Below, piece after piece: positions 12,890 through 27,261 of a DNA stretch of 64,000 nucleotides. The notes below the pieces were generated by a model. That model saw nothing but the letters and a program-made list of their open reading frames with translations. It was not told the DNA's origin and did not search any database. The DNA is taken from assembly GCF_964355755.1 (NCBI RefSeq), contig NC_092680.1, positions 8,595,001 to 8,659,000 on the forward strand, read 5' to 3'. A program made the translations under genes and the position numbers. Source of the stretch: Antedon mediterranea (Eukaryota > Echinodermata > Crinoidea > Comatulida > Antedonidae). Numbering within the stretch: position 1 is the stretch's first letter; every line of letters starts with the position of its first letter.

Positions 12890-13066
12890 GACCGTGGGCC
12901 GGATTTCCTCTAAAATTTAATGAAGTGGTCTTTGACCACATATCTATCTGTATTTTCATTTTGGGTAAAGATCTTACAATACATTTTTTAGTAAATCTGC
13001 TAACAAACAAACAGACAAACACATGCGATCGACTACATACCTCCTTGGCGGAGGTAAACGATTTGG
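12890..13066. repeat. Interspersed repeat ending in a small hairpin
   Basis: The segment ends with repeated AACAAACA motifs and the palindrome TACCTCCTTGGCGGAGGTA (13040-13058). Open frames across it on both strands are not protein-like. I recognise the layout as that of a dispersed marine-invertebrate repeat, from memory only. Confidence 0.4.
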
Positions 13067-14119
13067 TTTGAGATACTTATGTTGTAAAAACTGTTCCAAA
13101 CTGCATTCTAATTCTGTCTTCGTCGAAACTGTTGACCGACTTTATACCGAGAGCTATTGAAATATTTATTCGATCTTCGAAAAGGGTTTCATTATTCGAC
13201 AGCTATTGAAAATGTATATTTTGTAATAAAACGTCTTCCAAAAAAATAACATTTTATTTGTAATAGTTACAGTATTTTATATTATTAATAGTACAATATT
13301 TTATCTAAAATAGTGAGAATATAGCAATATTTCAAATATGAAGCTACCAGCATCACATTTCATATGTCAATCACTATTTGGTTTTATTAACAATTTGCTT
13401 TAATTTTTTACGGTATTCGTTGTATTATATAATTATTAAAACCCTAGCTATAGCTATAGCTGTAAAACATAACATTACTGATTCGAATTGATCAAATTTA
13501 ATTACAAATAACTTAATGTTAAATAAAAAGGTCATCAGTTATTAATACTGTCAATCTGTTTGTTATTATTAATTCTTTTTATAATACAAAATTAGACACT
13601 ATCATGTAAAACGTAAGATCAACTCTATCCATCCATGGAGGCCCAGATCAACATAGGAATTTCCATGGAGCCATGCTCATACCAAATACATATTTATAAA
13701 ATGCAACACATACATAATAAAATATTTATCATTTAAAATATACTGTACAATAAAAGGATTATTATCATATTATTATTGTTTTAAAAAAAGGACGAAGAAA
13801 AAAAGATTTTGAGTGCTGTACTGTGCCTGTTGGTTGATATTTAATATGGTTTTTTAAAAACTATAAATACCGGTTATGTCGTTTTATGTTTTATCTGTGT
13901 TTTTTAACTGGTTATTACATATTTGTTCACTCATTAGCCATAGTTTGCTGCTCTAATCATGAAGATTGTGATTAATTTAATAAATAAAATAACAAATACA
14001 ATAATATCATATATCCTTAAATTGGTTTAAGCATAATTTACTTCTTTCTTCTAATCATTATAGTAAAACATTTTATTTGTTCATATTTTATATATTATCA
14101 TATATTATAACATCCAAAA

Positions 14120-14315
14120 TTAAATCTCCGCCTCCCTCGATGGCATTAATTCCAACTCCATTGTTACATGAAAAGTTGTCTCCGCCCCTTTCATTCATAT
14201 TGCAACTCTATTGTTATGTAAAACGTTATCCCCGCCTCCTTCGGACAAGCTCCACCTCCATTGTATCGTATCTCCGCCCCCTTTGTTTGTAAAACAATAG
14301 CAACGTGGCGTCTGC
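14120..14315. repeat. Dispersed relative of the CTCCGCC repeat
   Basis: CTCCGCC-type boxes recur at least four times (including near 14127, 14179 and 14272), followed by TTTGTTTGTAAAACAATAGCAA. This matches the end of the 11.5-12.2 kb repeat unit in a diverged form. Confidence 0.6.
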
Positions 14316-15797
14316 TTTTTTTTAAATGAGCTTACGAATGTCTCTTACTGTCGAATACAAATTATATTAGCATAGCGATGTTTTTTAATTTGCATAACAA
14401 TAAAAATGCCAATCATTATTCCATTCCCCTTTCTTTTAACTCCTCCCCAATTAATTTTGTTACTTAGCACGTCAATTTTGTTTCTAGAAAAATGATTAAG
14501 ACGATAATGATACTAATAATGTTACAATATAGAATTGTACCTTGTAAATCGTTCATTAAGAATGCAATTAGTACACATAATGATACCATACCATTACAAT
14601 AAAAAGAATTATATACACAGATGGTATTGAATCATACACAAAGTGCATAACAGTGGTACCACCATAATAAAGTTACGATTCACCATATTTTATTGTAGAT
14701 CAATATTATTTAATATCACGTTGTGCGTTTTAAATAACAGTGTTTTTATTTTATGTACTCGACGTATTGACTTTGTTATTGACGTTGTTGTATTTCAACT
14801 TGATCTACTGCCAAGAAAGTCACATTTTTATATTACTTTTGTTAAGCCTCCATACAAATGTGTTGTTTTTTTTTTGGAATCTGTATGTTTCTATAGCTAG
14901 CATAACAAAATATCAAGAATTAAAGGCAATGTTGGATAACATATTATAACTTACGACACCCTGACTAGTGTTTCTAACTATTAAATCTGATATAATTGAT
15001 GTGCAATCTTATTTTACTTTATTTATACACTGTTTGTTTTCTATTCTCGACATGTCTTTCGATCGATGATTGAAGAACAATGTTTTTTATGCAAACAAAG
15101 TTTTCAGCTATTCATAGATGCTGGTTTTGTATGTTCTAGCCTATAGCTTTAATAAATACCAAATAATAAATCTTTTTTTATATTTTGTTTTTGGAATCTC
15201 ATATAATAACCTCTAAAATAAAAATCTTAATCATTTTATTTCAATTTTGTGGAATAATGCTCAAACTTAAAATTTAAAACAACATTTTCGCCAGTTTGTA
15301 TTACAAACGTATGTAAAATAAGTTGCATATGGCATCTTTTTTTTACAGACACTTACTGTTGTATCAACTAATGTAGTTTATTCTATGAATTCACATAATA
15401 ACAGCAACAAGTTCATTGAATTTTATTTACTTAATGTTAACACGTTTTTTGACAGGCAAATATTGAAACACACATCAAACTTTATTCTTCCAAGACAAAA
15501 AGTGCATGAAATCTCTTTTGCCTCGACAGAAAATACATTATAGAAATTATTAATATATACAGCACTAAAATCTATACTTAAATTAGAAAAATAGAAAGAA
15601 GAGAAAAATAGGGCAAAAGAGATGCAATCAACGAAAATACACTGTGTGAATAAAAAAGACTTATATCGAAGAAGATGTGAATGAAAGGAGTATATGTTTT
15701 GATGTAATATTGTTTCTGGGCTTCTTAATATCATTTTTGAAAACCCAACAGTTGTAAACTGGCATCACAAAATGCATGAGTAGGCCTACACTGTAAA

Positions 15798-15913
15798 ATG
15801 TTGATATAAAGTTTGAGAAGACGATCAAAGCATATTGATCGAAACGTCGAGAAACTCAACAGTTCTTTTCAGAACTAATATACGTGGTGTACCGCAAACT
15901 TTATATCAACATT
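15798..15913. repeat. Inverted-repeat cassette with CGAAACGTC hairpin
   Basis: A perfect 18-bp inverted repeat (15798-15815 against 15896-15913; ATGTTGATATAAAGTTTG) encloses a hairpin, CGATCAA/TTGATCG, followed directly by AAACGTC. This resembles the small hairpins with a GAAACGTC tail found in some retroelement termini. A second cassette of the same design lies at 54201-54317. Confidence 0.6.
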
Positions 15914-18256
15914 GATTTCGCCATGCAAACCTTCAAACAATACATTACAATGTAAAAGCAAGATTGATTCGATAATTAGCGTACGTTATCCATTCTTCAT
16001 CTGAAAACCATGTAATTTAAGAGAAACAATAAGAAAAAATACGTGTCTGAAGTCAGCCTTTATTTCTGCAATTTAGCAATTATAAGAACTGTCGTTTATT
16101 TCAATTACAATCAATCATCTCTAGATTTTACTATCCAATAATTTACTATTGTTTTCGTCATTATCACCTTGATTGTAGTAAATGACTGATTTGTAATTAA
16201 AGACAAGACTGTCTACCTGATATATCATAATCTACTTTCCTCTATTCAAGTTTTTGAATGTTGAATTTACACTTAGGATGACGTTGATTCGACAGTCCAT
16301 ATCATTTTAGAAAAGGGCATTTTAAAGTTTAAATTAGATAGTTTGTATACATCCAATTTCAGATAACTTCTATTACTACCAGTAATTATCTTCATTATAT
16401 TATCGTAATTTTCATAAAAACCTTTATTTATTGTATAAGCTTGTCTTCATTTTGACAAAAGCACGAATTTAGCTATTGATTACATTAAAAGGTCCTGAGA
16501 ATAATAGAATAAACCAAGAGAATGATTTCTCTTCCACGATTTCTCATTGCAAGTTCATTCAGAAAGATCGTCATTCATTTACTCCATTTATATAAAACAA
16601 TCCCACTTTAGCCAAGGATAATATGATGTAACATTGATAACACTTTCTGAACGTTTGTCTGTTAATATTAAATGTATGTGTTGCTACCACCTACCTAATC
16701 GGTTTTATCCTTCAAAAAATGCAATTAGAAAAACATTTGAAAAAAAAAAAACAATATTAGGATTATTTTCAGTATAGGCCTATAATACAAACTGAACGCC
16801 GGGATTTTTTATTGCAATCTATTGTGTGGTTTGATGATCTAAATAATGTATGATCATATTGATTACAGTCCTATACCACTTAATTCTCTATCTATCAAGA
16901 ATCCAAGATATATTATATAACTCACAATTTGCATGTCTGTCCATGTCCAAAATGTAGGTTAAAGAGATACAATTAATCAATAATGTTTACCCCAAAAAAT
17001 GTATTAAAATAATAACAATTCAACTTTTAACCCGATAGGCATATAACAGTAATTCTTTGTAATGTATTCCAGTGTTTCCAGAGGTTCTAGATTTCTATAG
17101 TTGAAACTAATTGAATGGCACTTTCAGTTACTATTAAAAATTGAATCTAGTTAATGTAACCAGCAATTTCTACATTTTTCATGACCTTTTTTGTGTGTTT
17201 TAACCTAGTTATAGTTTTTTTCCATTGCAATGAAGATCTTTACCAACTTTTCTAATAAAACTGGATTACAACGATTGTACAACGACGCAAGCGAGTTGAC
17301 CAATAACAAAGTTTAACAGTAATCCACCCAACTTTTGTTGCGCTTGCGGTGTCTACACAGCATGTCAACTTTGCGCCGCAATTTACGATATATCAAATCT
17401 ATATATAAATTATGGTTAATTCTGACATAGGCGAGCACAATGCAAAAACTTCGGTACAAATCTCCGCCTTGGATACCTACCTTATCTATCCGAGATGCAC
17501 CGCGAAACGTAGATTTGATAACATTAGTGTGCACGCCGACGCTATTGTTCCATATTTATATCTTAGGAAGATATTATAAAGAGTTTTTTAACAACATTTA
17601 TGATTTCAACATTGGATTTTCCTCTCAATTTCAATTCTTCCCGGTCAAAGTAATTTCCGGGTTTAAGATAAGTTCACCTTAGTTTCAAATATTTTCTCTC
17701 TTTTATACACAAGGGAGCAGTTAAAATAATAGATTTGACCCTAAAGGTGACTGGAAACAGGCACTTTCCATCAATTAATACAGTGTCCCTTTGGAAGACG
17801 AAAAAAAATTGGCCATTAATCATAGCCATTTCAGTTTTTTGTTTATTTTAAAACATACCACACGTGTGTGAAGGTACAGTAGTTAAATAATAGGAATTAT
17901 ACTGCAAATTAATAAAGATCAAATTAAATATACGCCATAAAGAATCAGAATATATTGTGGGGAATAGTATTATAAAATTACATAGGGAGATTTGATAAGA
18001 CATTTTTCGAGTGAAATCCCGATAGCTGAGTTTTATTGAGTAAGCTTGCAGGAATAACTGTAGGCTATCTTCCTGTGTCCCGTTAGGACCGAGATGTCTG
18101 CCCATGTTGCAAGCCGTAATGTCTTCTTTCTTGGGCCCACTCTGTCACGGCAGTTAGTTTCAAAAGATGATTAAATTAAATAATGTATTAATAATTATTA
18201 GGATGGTATTCATTTGAATAAACGCCTCTCCAATAAAACATCACTTTGAATAATAA

Positions 18257-18271
18257 CCCCCCCCCCCCCCC
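18257..18271. repeat. Poly-C tract
   Basis: About 15 consecutive C residues, striking in this AT-rich context. The exact length may be affected by sequencing error. Confidence 0.85.
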
Positions 18272-18681
18272 ACAACCCAACTATCTAATAAACGTCCATC
18301 CACATATTTATAATAACACAATTATACTATTTGTAGTAGAATTCACCGCACTGTTATCTGCAATTTACCAAGCATTTGTTATTCTTTTTTACCACTTTTC
18401 ATATCTATGAGAGGATTTCATTTGATTATAAATGTTACCATATTATTAGAACTAAAAAATTTAACATATATCCCTCGAATAAGCACCTCCCTCAAATGAC
18501 CTCCGCCTCCCCAAAGGGCCCTACCAAACAATAAAAACTATACTTTAAAATGTTATTAATCATCTAAAACACTGTGAAACAAAGTAGTTCAGTTTTACGA
18601 ATGTCAAGCATTTTCAATAATGGTAACCGACAGAAAATGTATAAGGAGAACATTATCATTCCGAGAACCATCGTCTACACT

Positions 18682-18721
18682 TCCTAGAGGGGGAGCGAGC
18701 GAAGCGAGCTCACCCTCTAGT
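18682..18721. repeat. Imperfect palindrome, GAGCGAGCGAAGCGAGCTC core
   Basis: CTAGAGGG on the left pairs with CCCTCTAG on the right around a GAGCGAGC/GCGAGCTC stem. It looks like the terminus or hairpin of a non-autonomous element. A related GCTCGCTTCGCTCGC lies at 44399-44413. Confidence 0.55.
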
Positions 18722-19394
18722 ACAATTAATTTTGCTTAAAATGATTTCCGATTAATTAGCTCATACTTAGCCTATTTCACGACGATTCTGCTTTATATCT
18801 GTCTAAATAAGTTGGATTATCTTCAATTCAAATATAAGGTTTTTATCTTATTATACCAAACAGTATATATTTTAAACCCAAGGCTACACATTAATTAAGT
18901 TGAGTTTTCTTCAAACTCCTGTAAGATGCCAATGAAAATGTTGAGAAACTGCAAAAACATAAATAATGACATAAAATCAGACATGTTAAACTCTTCAACA
19001 TGTTTCCAATTTCAATTATCGACAAGGAAATATCAATTCAATGATAGTTTAACCAAAATAGTCTAATTGACTTTTCCGTTTGGTTGGTACGAAATAGTAT
19101 TTTAATGAGTTTTAATTAGGCCTACACTTTGATTAAACAAGGCCTAAAATATTAGTTTACGCATTTCTGACAAAGTGGTTGGAAATAATAAGTAATAGAA
19201 TTAATGTTTATCTCGCTTACCTATTCGTAATCGTAGTTTAAGAAATTCCGACCTATTTTGTATATCGTTCATTTTATTTTTCTATTTCATGCGATTTTAA
19301 TCAATGTACAGTAAGAATATTTATAACTTAGTTTAAGAAATCTTATTTCGTATAATTTGAGGTTACTTGTAATTATTGCTTATGATGTTTGTCT

Positions 19395-19482
19395 TTATGA
19401 TGTGAAGCGCCTTTGAGCATGAGTTTTCATGAAAAGGGCGCTATAGAAATCTGGTAAATAAATAAATAAATAAATAAATAAA
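19395..19482 (+). repeat. Retroelement 3' tail with (AAAT)n
   Basis: The sequence GTGAAGCGCCTTTGAGCATG, then GGGCGCTATAGAAATCTGG, then about seven AAAT/AATA units matches the usual 3' end of CR1/L2-type LINEs and the SINEs they mobilise. No coding remnant is visible upstream. Confidence 0.55.
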
Positions 19483-19486
19483 TACC

Positions 19487-19650
19487 TCAAGCCTGTTTTC
19501 CACTAATCAACTTTATTCGTGCGAATCAAACAGCCCTGAGCTCTGATTGGTTGCACATTTAGTTAAATGGGAAAAGTAGACAGAAATTTGAATACGCATG
19601 TGCATAGCGTGCTTTCAATTTAAGCGAATAAATTGAAAACCGATGGCTTA
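19487..19650. mobile_element. MITE fragment related to the element at 46.4 kb
   Basis: It shares AAGCCTGTTTTCCACTA near its start, GAGCTCTGATTGGTTG inside, and a GACAGAAA...GAATA..GCATG.GCATAGC stretch with the 46359-46725 element. The inverted ends have decayed. Confidence 0.55.
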
Positions 19651-22600
19651 TCAATAGACCATAATTCGCGTCCATTATTCATTATTGCGATATGCCTGTA
19701 TTTATTTTTAGCCCTAAAAAAAAAGAAAAAAACGCCCTATATTTTTAAGGAATCTCATAAACTATTTCTTGCATTTACTTTTTTTTATGAAACAAAAGAA
19801 ATTGTATATTTTAGTAACAATTAACTTTTATCGAAACGTATTGTAGTCTTAAAATTACGACTGAATGATAATAAAATTGAATTAATATATAGAGGCATAC
19901 ATGAGATGGTATAAAAAGAGGTATACGGAATTACGTGTACTTCATTGAACTATTCGACATGTGTTAATTTTTTTTGCGGGCAACTAGTCTTATTTGATAG
20001 ATAACTTTATATCTTTACTTTAAACAGTGCATATTTAAGTTATTTTTATATCATTTGCAAATAGTAAGATTATAATATTATAATCTAACAACATTATATC
20101 TTAGTAATTGAAACACATTTCAGAAAGGAGTATGTGCAAAAAAGAGAGAAACTCTAAGCATGAGGGGAGTAATTATTAATAGTAATCTTTAAAATAAATT
20201 ACTTAATAATAACTAAGTATAAAGTTGGGAAAATATTTTCCATTTTAACTTTCTGTATTTATAAAAGTAAAGTCAGTCATAGACTCGGTCTTGTAAACAA
20301 AATGTCCATGGTTAATGTTTACTGCTGAGTTAGAAGGTATAATCAATAGTGAGTTTTTAATAAATAAAGAAAAGGCAAAAAAAATGTGGTCAGATATGGA
20401 CCATAACAATTTAGCAAGGTATAAAATTAACGTTTATAAAATTGATATTTAGGTAAAGTAAAATATAACTATTTTTCTGGTTGCATGAAAGAGATAAATA
20501 GAGTTATAAAAAAAAGAATTCTGTGCTAAATTATACGTATGCTGTTAAGGATTGAACACTGGGCATAGTGCATCAGGTGTACTCACTTGATGTACTAACT
20601 GTTATGTAAAATTGTATAAAATAGAGGAAAATAATTGTTTTTTCCTTACTATTATATATATTGTAGGAGTGAGATATAAGAGGTATTTATTGAAAGTCAA
20701 TGTCAGTTGTAGTGTATCATAATATTACATTAATCAAGTGCAATGCATTGTAAACCAACATTTTATTGATGAAGAAATAAAAGTGGGTCGAACCTACATA
20801 AGACAAAAAAAAATGTTAAACTACGACTAAAAGTTATCTATTTAAGAGTTACTATATGTACATGTACAGTTCAAACTTTGGTGTAGAAACAATAAAGGCA
20901 CATTGAGATTGCTGGTAGTGCCTTGCGTTTGCCCCTGAAGCAAGCTGGAAGGCCTAGTGCAATTGCGTTGTTTGTCTAATTGGTGTTTGACTTTTAAGTC
21001 ATTGCCAATATTCTGGTAATGGCTATTAATACGTCACGTGAGCATGTATATATATCGAAACGCTTACTTACATTGACTATTGTCTTTATTTGTGAATTTA
21101 TTATTTATTTATTTCCACTTTACTAGATTTTTCTTAGATCTTAGTCATTTTCTTAGATATATTACGTATATTTTTGGTATTCCAAAATAAAATGAATGAA
21201 TTAATGCACGCTATATCAACGTGGTACATAATATAGTGCCAAACAACACTAAAGTTGATAGGCCTACACCAATCATTTTAATATGCAAAAGGACATCAGA
21301 AGAGATTAGGCCTAGGCCTATAAACTATAAATACTAGAAAAATCTCACTCTTCCACGATAATACACGGGAAAAAAGTTGATGGATCTTTGTTGAGAATTG
21401 AAGCTGCGACGGAAGTAGAAATGGGAGTAACATATTTGTCCTACACTAGCATATTCTCAACAAACTGCCTACTCTTTATGTATTTATATAACACCATACT
21501 GACATGGTTGTAAATGTTTACGCTTCATTTGTTTAGTTATCACTAATGAACTATATAATTTAATGACATATTATTAATCATATGCTAGTGATGTTTATGA
21601 TCTAATAGTCATGTGACATCGCATTATATACCATCATTCTTTTGATTCAAGGCCGTCAACTTGATGGTAGTCTTATCATGAGGTATAAACCTCCATGGTC
21701 TTATAAAGCTACGACAATATACATGGCTTCATTAACAATAATTAAAGAACGCTATCATCTTTAATATCATGGTTGCTGTAAATATTCTGATAAAATGATT
21801 TATGACTATACCTTTCCGGTAGATCAAGTATGCGATTGATTGATTAATTGATCAACAAATGATAATAGTAGATTGATTGATTGATTTAATTTAATATTAA
21901 TTTAATATTGTGTATGCTTTACGTACACGCAACGAAGGGAATTTGACCACTTCGTTGTGTCGCTTGCGATTGGTCAAATTATTTGTGCGCGTAAGAAGAC
22001 AGTATTTTCTTCAGTTAGTCCTATTATTAAACTAGAACTATAGGCTAGACCATTATAACTGAATGAATATTTTGTTTTTACTTAATTGTAGCCTAATAGT
22101 ACAAAATATAAAAGCTTGTGTTATACAAATAATATTATATAATACATCATAAAATTAAAATTAAAACTTAACATCATGATGTGAATCTCTAGGTTTTGAA
22201 TACACTAGGTCTATTTGTACAAAAAATAAGTTTGTCGAAATGTAAGCAAAATATGTTAGCTTGAAGAGTGAAGTGATATTGATAATACAAATAACTTTAA
22301 TTAGAAACGTGATGATGAGTACAATTGTACAATTAGGCCTATCCATTCCATTCGTTATTTGACCGAGAATCATTCGCTTAAACTATGACCCATGAACGAT
22401 TAAACTTTAGAATATAACATTTAATACATGCTGAGAATAAATCATATTTGACACACAATAACTATTATGAATTTATAAATTTGGACACAAACACCTTTTT
22501 CTTCAATAATTTTACATACAATATACCAGTATTTGTATTGATTAGCGATGTGCTTGGCATTTATAGTGACATTTACATGACAGGCCCAGTGATGGACACT

Positions 22601-23930
22601 ATCGTATTATTTATTGAAGTCTTTTAGCGGTCAATTGAGAACACACACTTTCAAATGTATTCGCAGAAACAAATCGTTGGTATGCGTATGTGTTCATATT
22701 TCAATTTAAATGTTTGCTAGTTCCTTTGAAAATCTCAATGTTTTGTTACTTATAACTTATCACTATAATGCTGATTAACGACACCTTTGTTTATGGGAAA
22801 TGACTGTTTTACTTATTTTATTATTATTGTTCTTAATATGTAAAAGGGTCCTACAAAAAAAACACGAAGCTACAGCTTTTTAACGCAGGATCCTTGTTAT
22901 CAGTTGTATTGCAATTATGACGTAATTGATGACTAAATAAAAATGTGGAATAAATGAAAATGAAATGAAATAATGTACCTAAATTATGGAATAACGTTAT
23001 TTGCTACAAATTTTTATTGTTTTCTATGTTTTTAAGAAAAACTAAAAACTTATGTTACTCTGAATTATGAAGAAATTGTTTAGTGTATCAGTTTTTGAGA
23101 GATGTACTGTACCACAAAAACATGAAAATTGAAGATTAATCAAATCAGACTGTGAATAGGTTATTATATAGTTTTAATAACGTTAATTCCTTCCGTTAAA
23201 AAAACGGGGAAAAAATAACGTTTGTCACATAAAATGACAACATTCAACTAAAGACCCATCGGCTGGCAATCAATTTGATTAATCTTTGGTTTAAATTACA
23301 GTTTTTCAGGTAAATAACATTTTTTCGATTCAATTTTTATGGATAACTATTTTGTAACAATCAACAACAAACAATTTTTTTTCAGGGGGACAATAAATCT
23401 TTAAATGTTTTAAAGATTAGATAATAGAAAAAAGGTTATGGATTGATGTTTCTTTGGCTTATGAGTTTTGTTTTCGTTTATTTTATAATCTCTCTAGAGA
23501 TTTCTATCACTGTTCAAACACTTTTTTAAAATAATTTAATGAATCATATATGAGTGTAAAAATACTACATGCATTTATTATGCTTATCTACTAACAACAT
23601 TTTTAAATATGTTTATGGCAGTAAAAGTGTCGAAAGCGGAGGTAATAAACGTGTCATTTTTAATAGTCTATTTATCGGCGGAAAGGACATTTCATATTAT
23701 GGTGGTGGTGGCTTTACTCTTATGTTTTTGTTGTTTCAAAAATCTCTATTTTTTTTTTTTATATATATCTTTATATGCAATTGATCCTTGTAATAAGTTT
23801 CCCAAGTATTTAATTTTACCATATTTCCTCATTTTTTTTAAATAAACATAGTCAACTAACGGTGACAAAACACAAAAGTCAAAATTAGGCACTGTCGCTT
23901 GGTGGTTGACAAGTTTGTTTCAAATACTTG

Positions 23931-24102
23931 GGATTTTTCTCAATACCGCCACTACACCACAAATGAGACTTCGTTTCTCAATCTGTAATTGCTTATTCTT
24001 GTATTTACCATTGATGGTTTGAAGTGCAATTAATTTTGCGTCAAGACTAACACATGATCAGACACACGAATAATCGTCTGGGTCTAGCAATCACCTGATA
24101 TA
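23931..24102. repeat. Direct repeat, copy 1 of 2
   Basis: This roughly 170-bp noncoding segment recurs at 25511-25680 in the same orientation. It begins GGATTTTTCTCAATACCGCC and includes AACACATGATCAGACACACG. The copies differ by scattered substitutions and a small indel. No coding potential is visible. Confidence 0.85.
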
Positions 24103-25510
24103 ATTATTTAGTTACGTTCTATTCTATGTTTTACGTCTATCATTCAGTCTTACAATAAAAAGTCCCATTGCATCGGAAATCATAGATTAATTTTTGTTTG
24201 TTGGATAATGCATTAGTTGGACAATAAGCAAACAATTCATGGAGCCATATAAAGATTTTCACCTTCAAACAAAACTTTTCTTAAATCGTCATTAAGTCGT
24301 TTGCTAAAGTATTAATGTATTCGCAACCAGTAGTGAAAAACACCCCTTTGTTTCTAATAGTTCACACCACTATCCAAACATACTTGTTAGACGTCACTCA
24401 GAATTCTAGGTACCGTCAATTCAATGTAATTTAGTTATCTTAAGTTTGCATGAATCGTATAGTATGAGTGCCGGGTAAATTCCTTAACATTTTTACGCCT
24501 TTTTGTAGTTGGTTTTGTTAATTATTTACTCATTAGTAAAGTACTATTGTCTGGTTAAAGACTTGTGAAAGGAACCTTAATTAATGGTCACAATAATGAA
24601 TAAGTGATTCTTGAGAATTTGTTGATTGGCAACCGTTAATGTTTCAAATGTGTGTTATAATACCAGGTGGATTGTGGGTAATGAGTAAAGGGCACCCCCA
24701 TCGCCTTGCAAAAGAAAGAGAGAAAACGATTTCAATCTATAGGCCTAGCCATCCATGTATCACAACATGGTTTTAATAGTAGATTAAGTCCAACTTAAAA
24801 TTCATGAGTTAGATATTTTTAGAAATAATTTGCGTATGTTTCGTAACAACATTAGTAGAACTGTGTCGTTTGTCTGTGTTCCCCTCCTGTAAATTGGTAA
24901 ACTTTGAGTTTGTTGGCTTGGAAAATAAATGAATATAAATAAATAAAAACGAAATTTGCTTTACTATACTTCATTACTAAGGTCAGTAATATTCTAACTC
25001 AAATTAATGTAACCTCGCTGGTTTTCCTTTCCTTTCCTTTTAGAAATGTAGGCCTATATTATTCCTACAACCACAATTTTTTTAATGTTATTGAGTAACG
25101 ATAAACATTTTAATGATTTCCGCTAGTCGGAACATCACATAAATATCTTATAATATTACCGGTATGTTATAAGTAATATATCACCAGCAGAAAAAATATG
25201 CCAAACCTCTGACTGAACAAAAAACTACAATAAAATGTAAATACAAATTGATCAGACTAGTTCCTTGTGTTATTTGTCTTTTTAGAAAAATGTCATTGTA
25301 AATTGTTTATTATTACAAAAATCATTATTTGTGTATTGTTATTAAAACTTTAATTTTGATATTCTTGTGTTGAATGAAAGATTGCAACCAATTTTATTTT
25401 CATGTCGTATTCAAAAATCCAGAGGCATATTCAATGCGGCTCGACAACATATAGTAGGATGAAACACAAACACAACAACCCCTAAATCTCCTAATCTTGT
25501 ATTAATTTCA

Positions 25511-25680
25511 GGATTTTTCTCAATACCGCCACTACACCACAAATGGGACTTTTCCATCCTGTAATTGCCGATTCTTGTATTTAGTATTGATGGTTTGAAG
25601 TGGAATCAATTTTGCTTCAAGACTAACACATGATCAGACACACGAATAATCGTCTGCGTGTAGCAATTTCCTAATTGTGT
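25511..25680. repeat. Direct repeat, copy 2 of 2
   Basis: The partner of 23931-24102, 1.58 kb downstream in the same orientation. Similarity stops abruptly at both ends, so it is either a diverged local duplication or two insertions of one element. Confidence 0.85.
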
Positions 25681-27261
25681 CCCTTCCGGTGTCATTGATA
25701 CAACAAAAACTTCATACTTTTTTACGTGGCCTATTGCCGGCGCTTACCTTGTGTTACAAAGATCCATCTTTTAACTTGTATAGGGAAAATAATGAATCGA
25801 ATTCATGCATGTAGGGTTATATCCGCCTGTTAAAGTTATATTAGTGAATTTATAATATTACGTAATGTATTTAATTCGTATTATGATCAATTAACGGTCC
25901 TTACAACTTTACGTATGCCGAGGTAAGGAGTTTAGTGGTGATCGTTGCTATCCAATTGGATTTCAACATACCATGGAAGCGCGCCTCAATGATCTAATAG
26001 TTATGTATGCATAAAAAGCAGAATATTCCGGGTTCGAATCTCGTTTGTGTGCCTTTCTCTCTCACTCCTTCTTTTATGAATTATTGTTTTATATTTGTTT
26101 GATTCGGGAACAACAAGTTTATTGTACTCAGTTGATGGTTCAACGTACAACTGTCCTCCTACAAGTTAACTCGTGGTCATCAAAATATGTATGAATACAC
26201 GTATAAAATGTAATTATCGTTCGTATAACCCTTTAAACATTTTCTTTATTCTCTATTATTCTTTATTCACAAAAAATTTAATAATATGGTATTCTTATTA
26301 AGAAACTAAGGTCTAAGGTATTTTTAATACTTTCGCGTGCGCATTAATGTATACTTATAATGACTATTACTATTATAAATTGTAGTTTGAAAAGATATGA
26401 CGTTAGAATTAAACTGTAAGATAATGAAGATGTCAGTGAGTTCGGTGTTTCGCTGAGTTTAATATTAACTTATATAATACATTCGATAAAGAAAGTGATT
26501 AATTATTACTGTATATATTTTCATTCATTGGTAGGCTTATTTTCGATTATTCTATTCACGGAAATAAAGTATTGGAATTTAGAGAGGACGAACTTTCACA
26601 TATATAATTCCCGGGGATGGTGTAATTTACAATATTAATATTTTTGCTTAATCGAAGGTAGTAAAACAGTGATTAAAAGCGAAAAACTGAAGCTTTAATT
26701 ATCAAACAAAAAAAGGTCTATATTTTTTTTCTTATTTTTTTCTGACATTGAGGGCGCTAAACATAAAATTTAGAATACAAGTGGCGTAAAGACACAGATA
26801 AAAAGGTGTTGTGGTAGCGCTAGCTAGTATAGCTTTAACTCTATTCCACCACGACCGGCATGGCATCAAACCCACAACACGACGCTAGGTCATGAATACC
26901 AATCGGACGGACGTAAACGTACGATGAATTACGTAATATAAAGCATGTATAAATGGACTATAGTTATACACTGTCGTAACGTGTAATGCTCCGTTTTGCC
27001 TACTCTACTGTATGCTTGGGTTCGAATCTCTGCATGCAGCTTTAGTATTTTAATGGAAAATAAATATTGTTTTTCTTTTATTGAAAGAGGTTTGTGATTC
27101 CCAGCGTCATATAATGAATTAACAGTCATAATCACTATCTAATTACAGTAATCGCCATATAGAGGATGCCTCTTGCCACCTTAGGAATTTTGTCACAATA
27201 GCCGGTTGACTCAATCAAATCGGTTTGGATTCATTTCAGCGCATTAGCATTTTGATCAATG

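Noticed and set aside
12775-13071. A 98-codon frame with a matching frame on the other strand
   Set aside because: Both cross an interspersed repeat that ends in a palindrome, and neither resembles a known protein.
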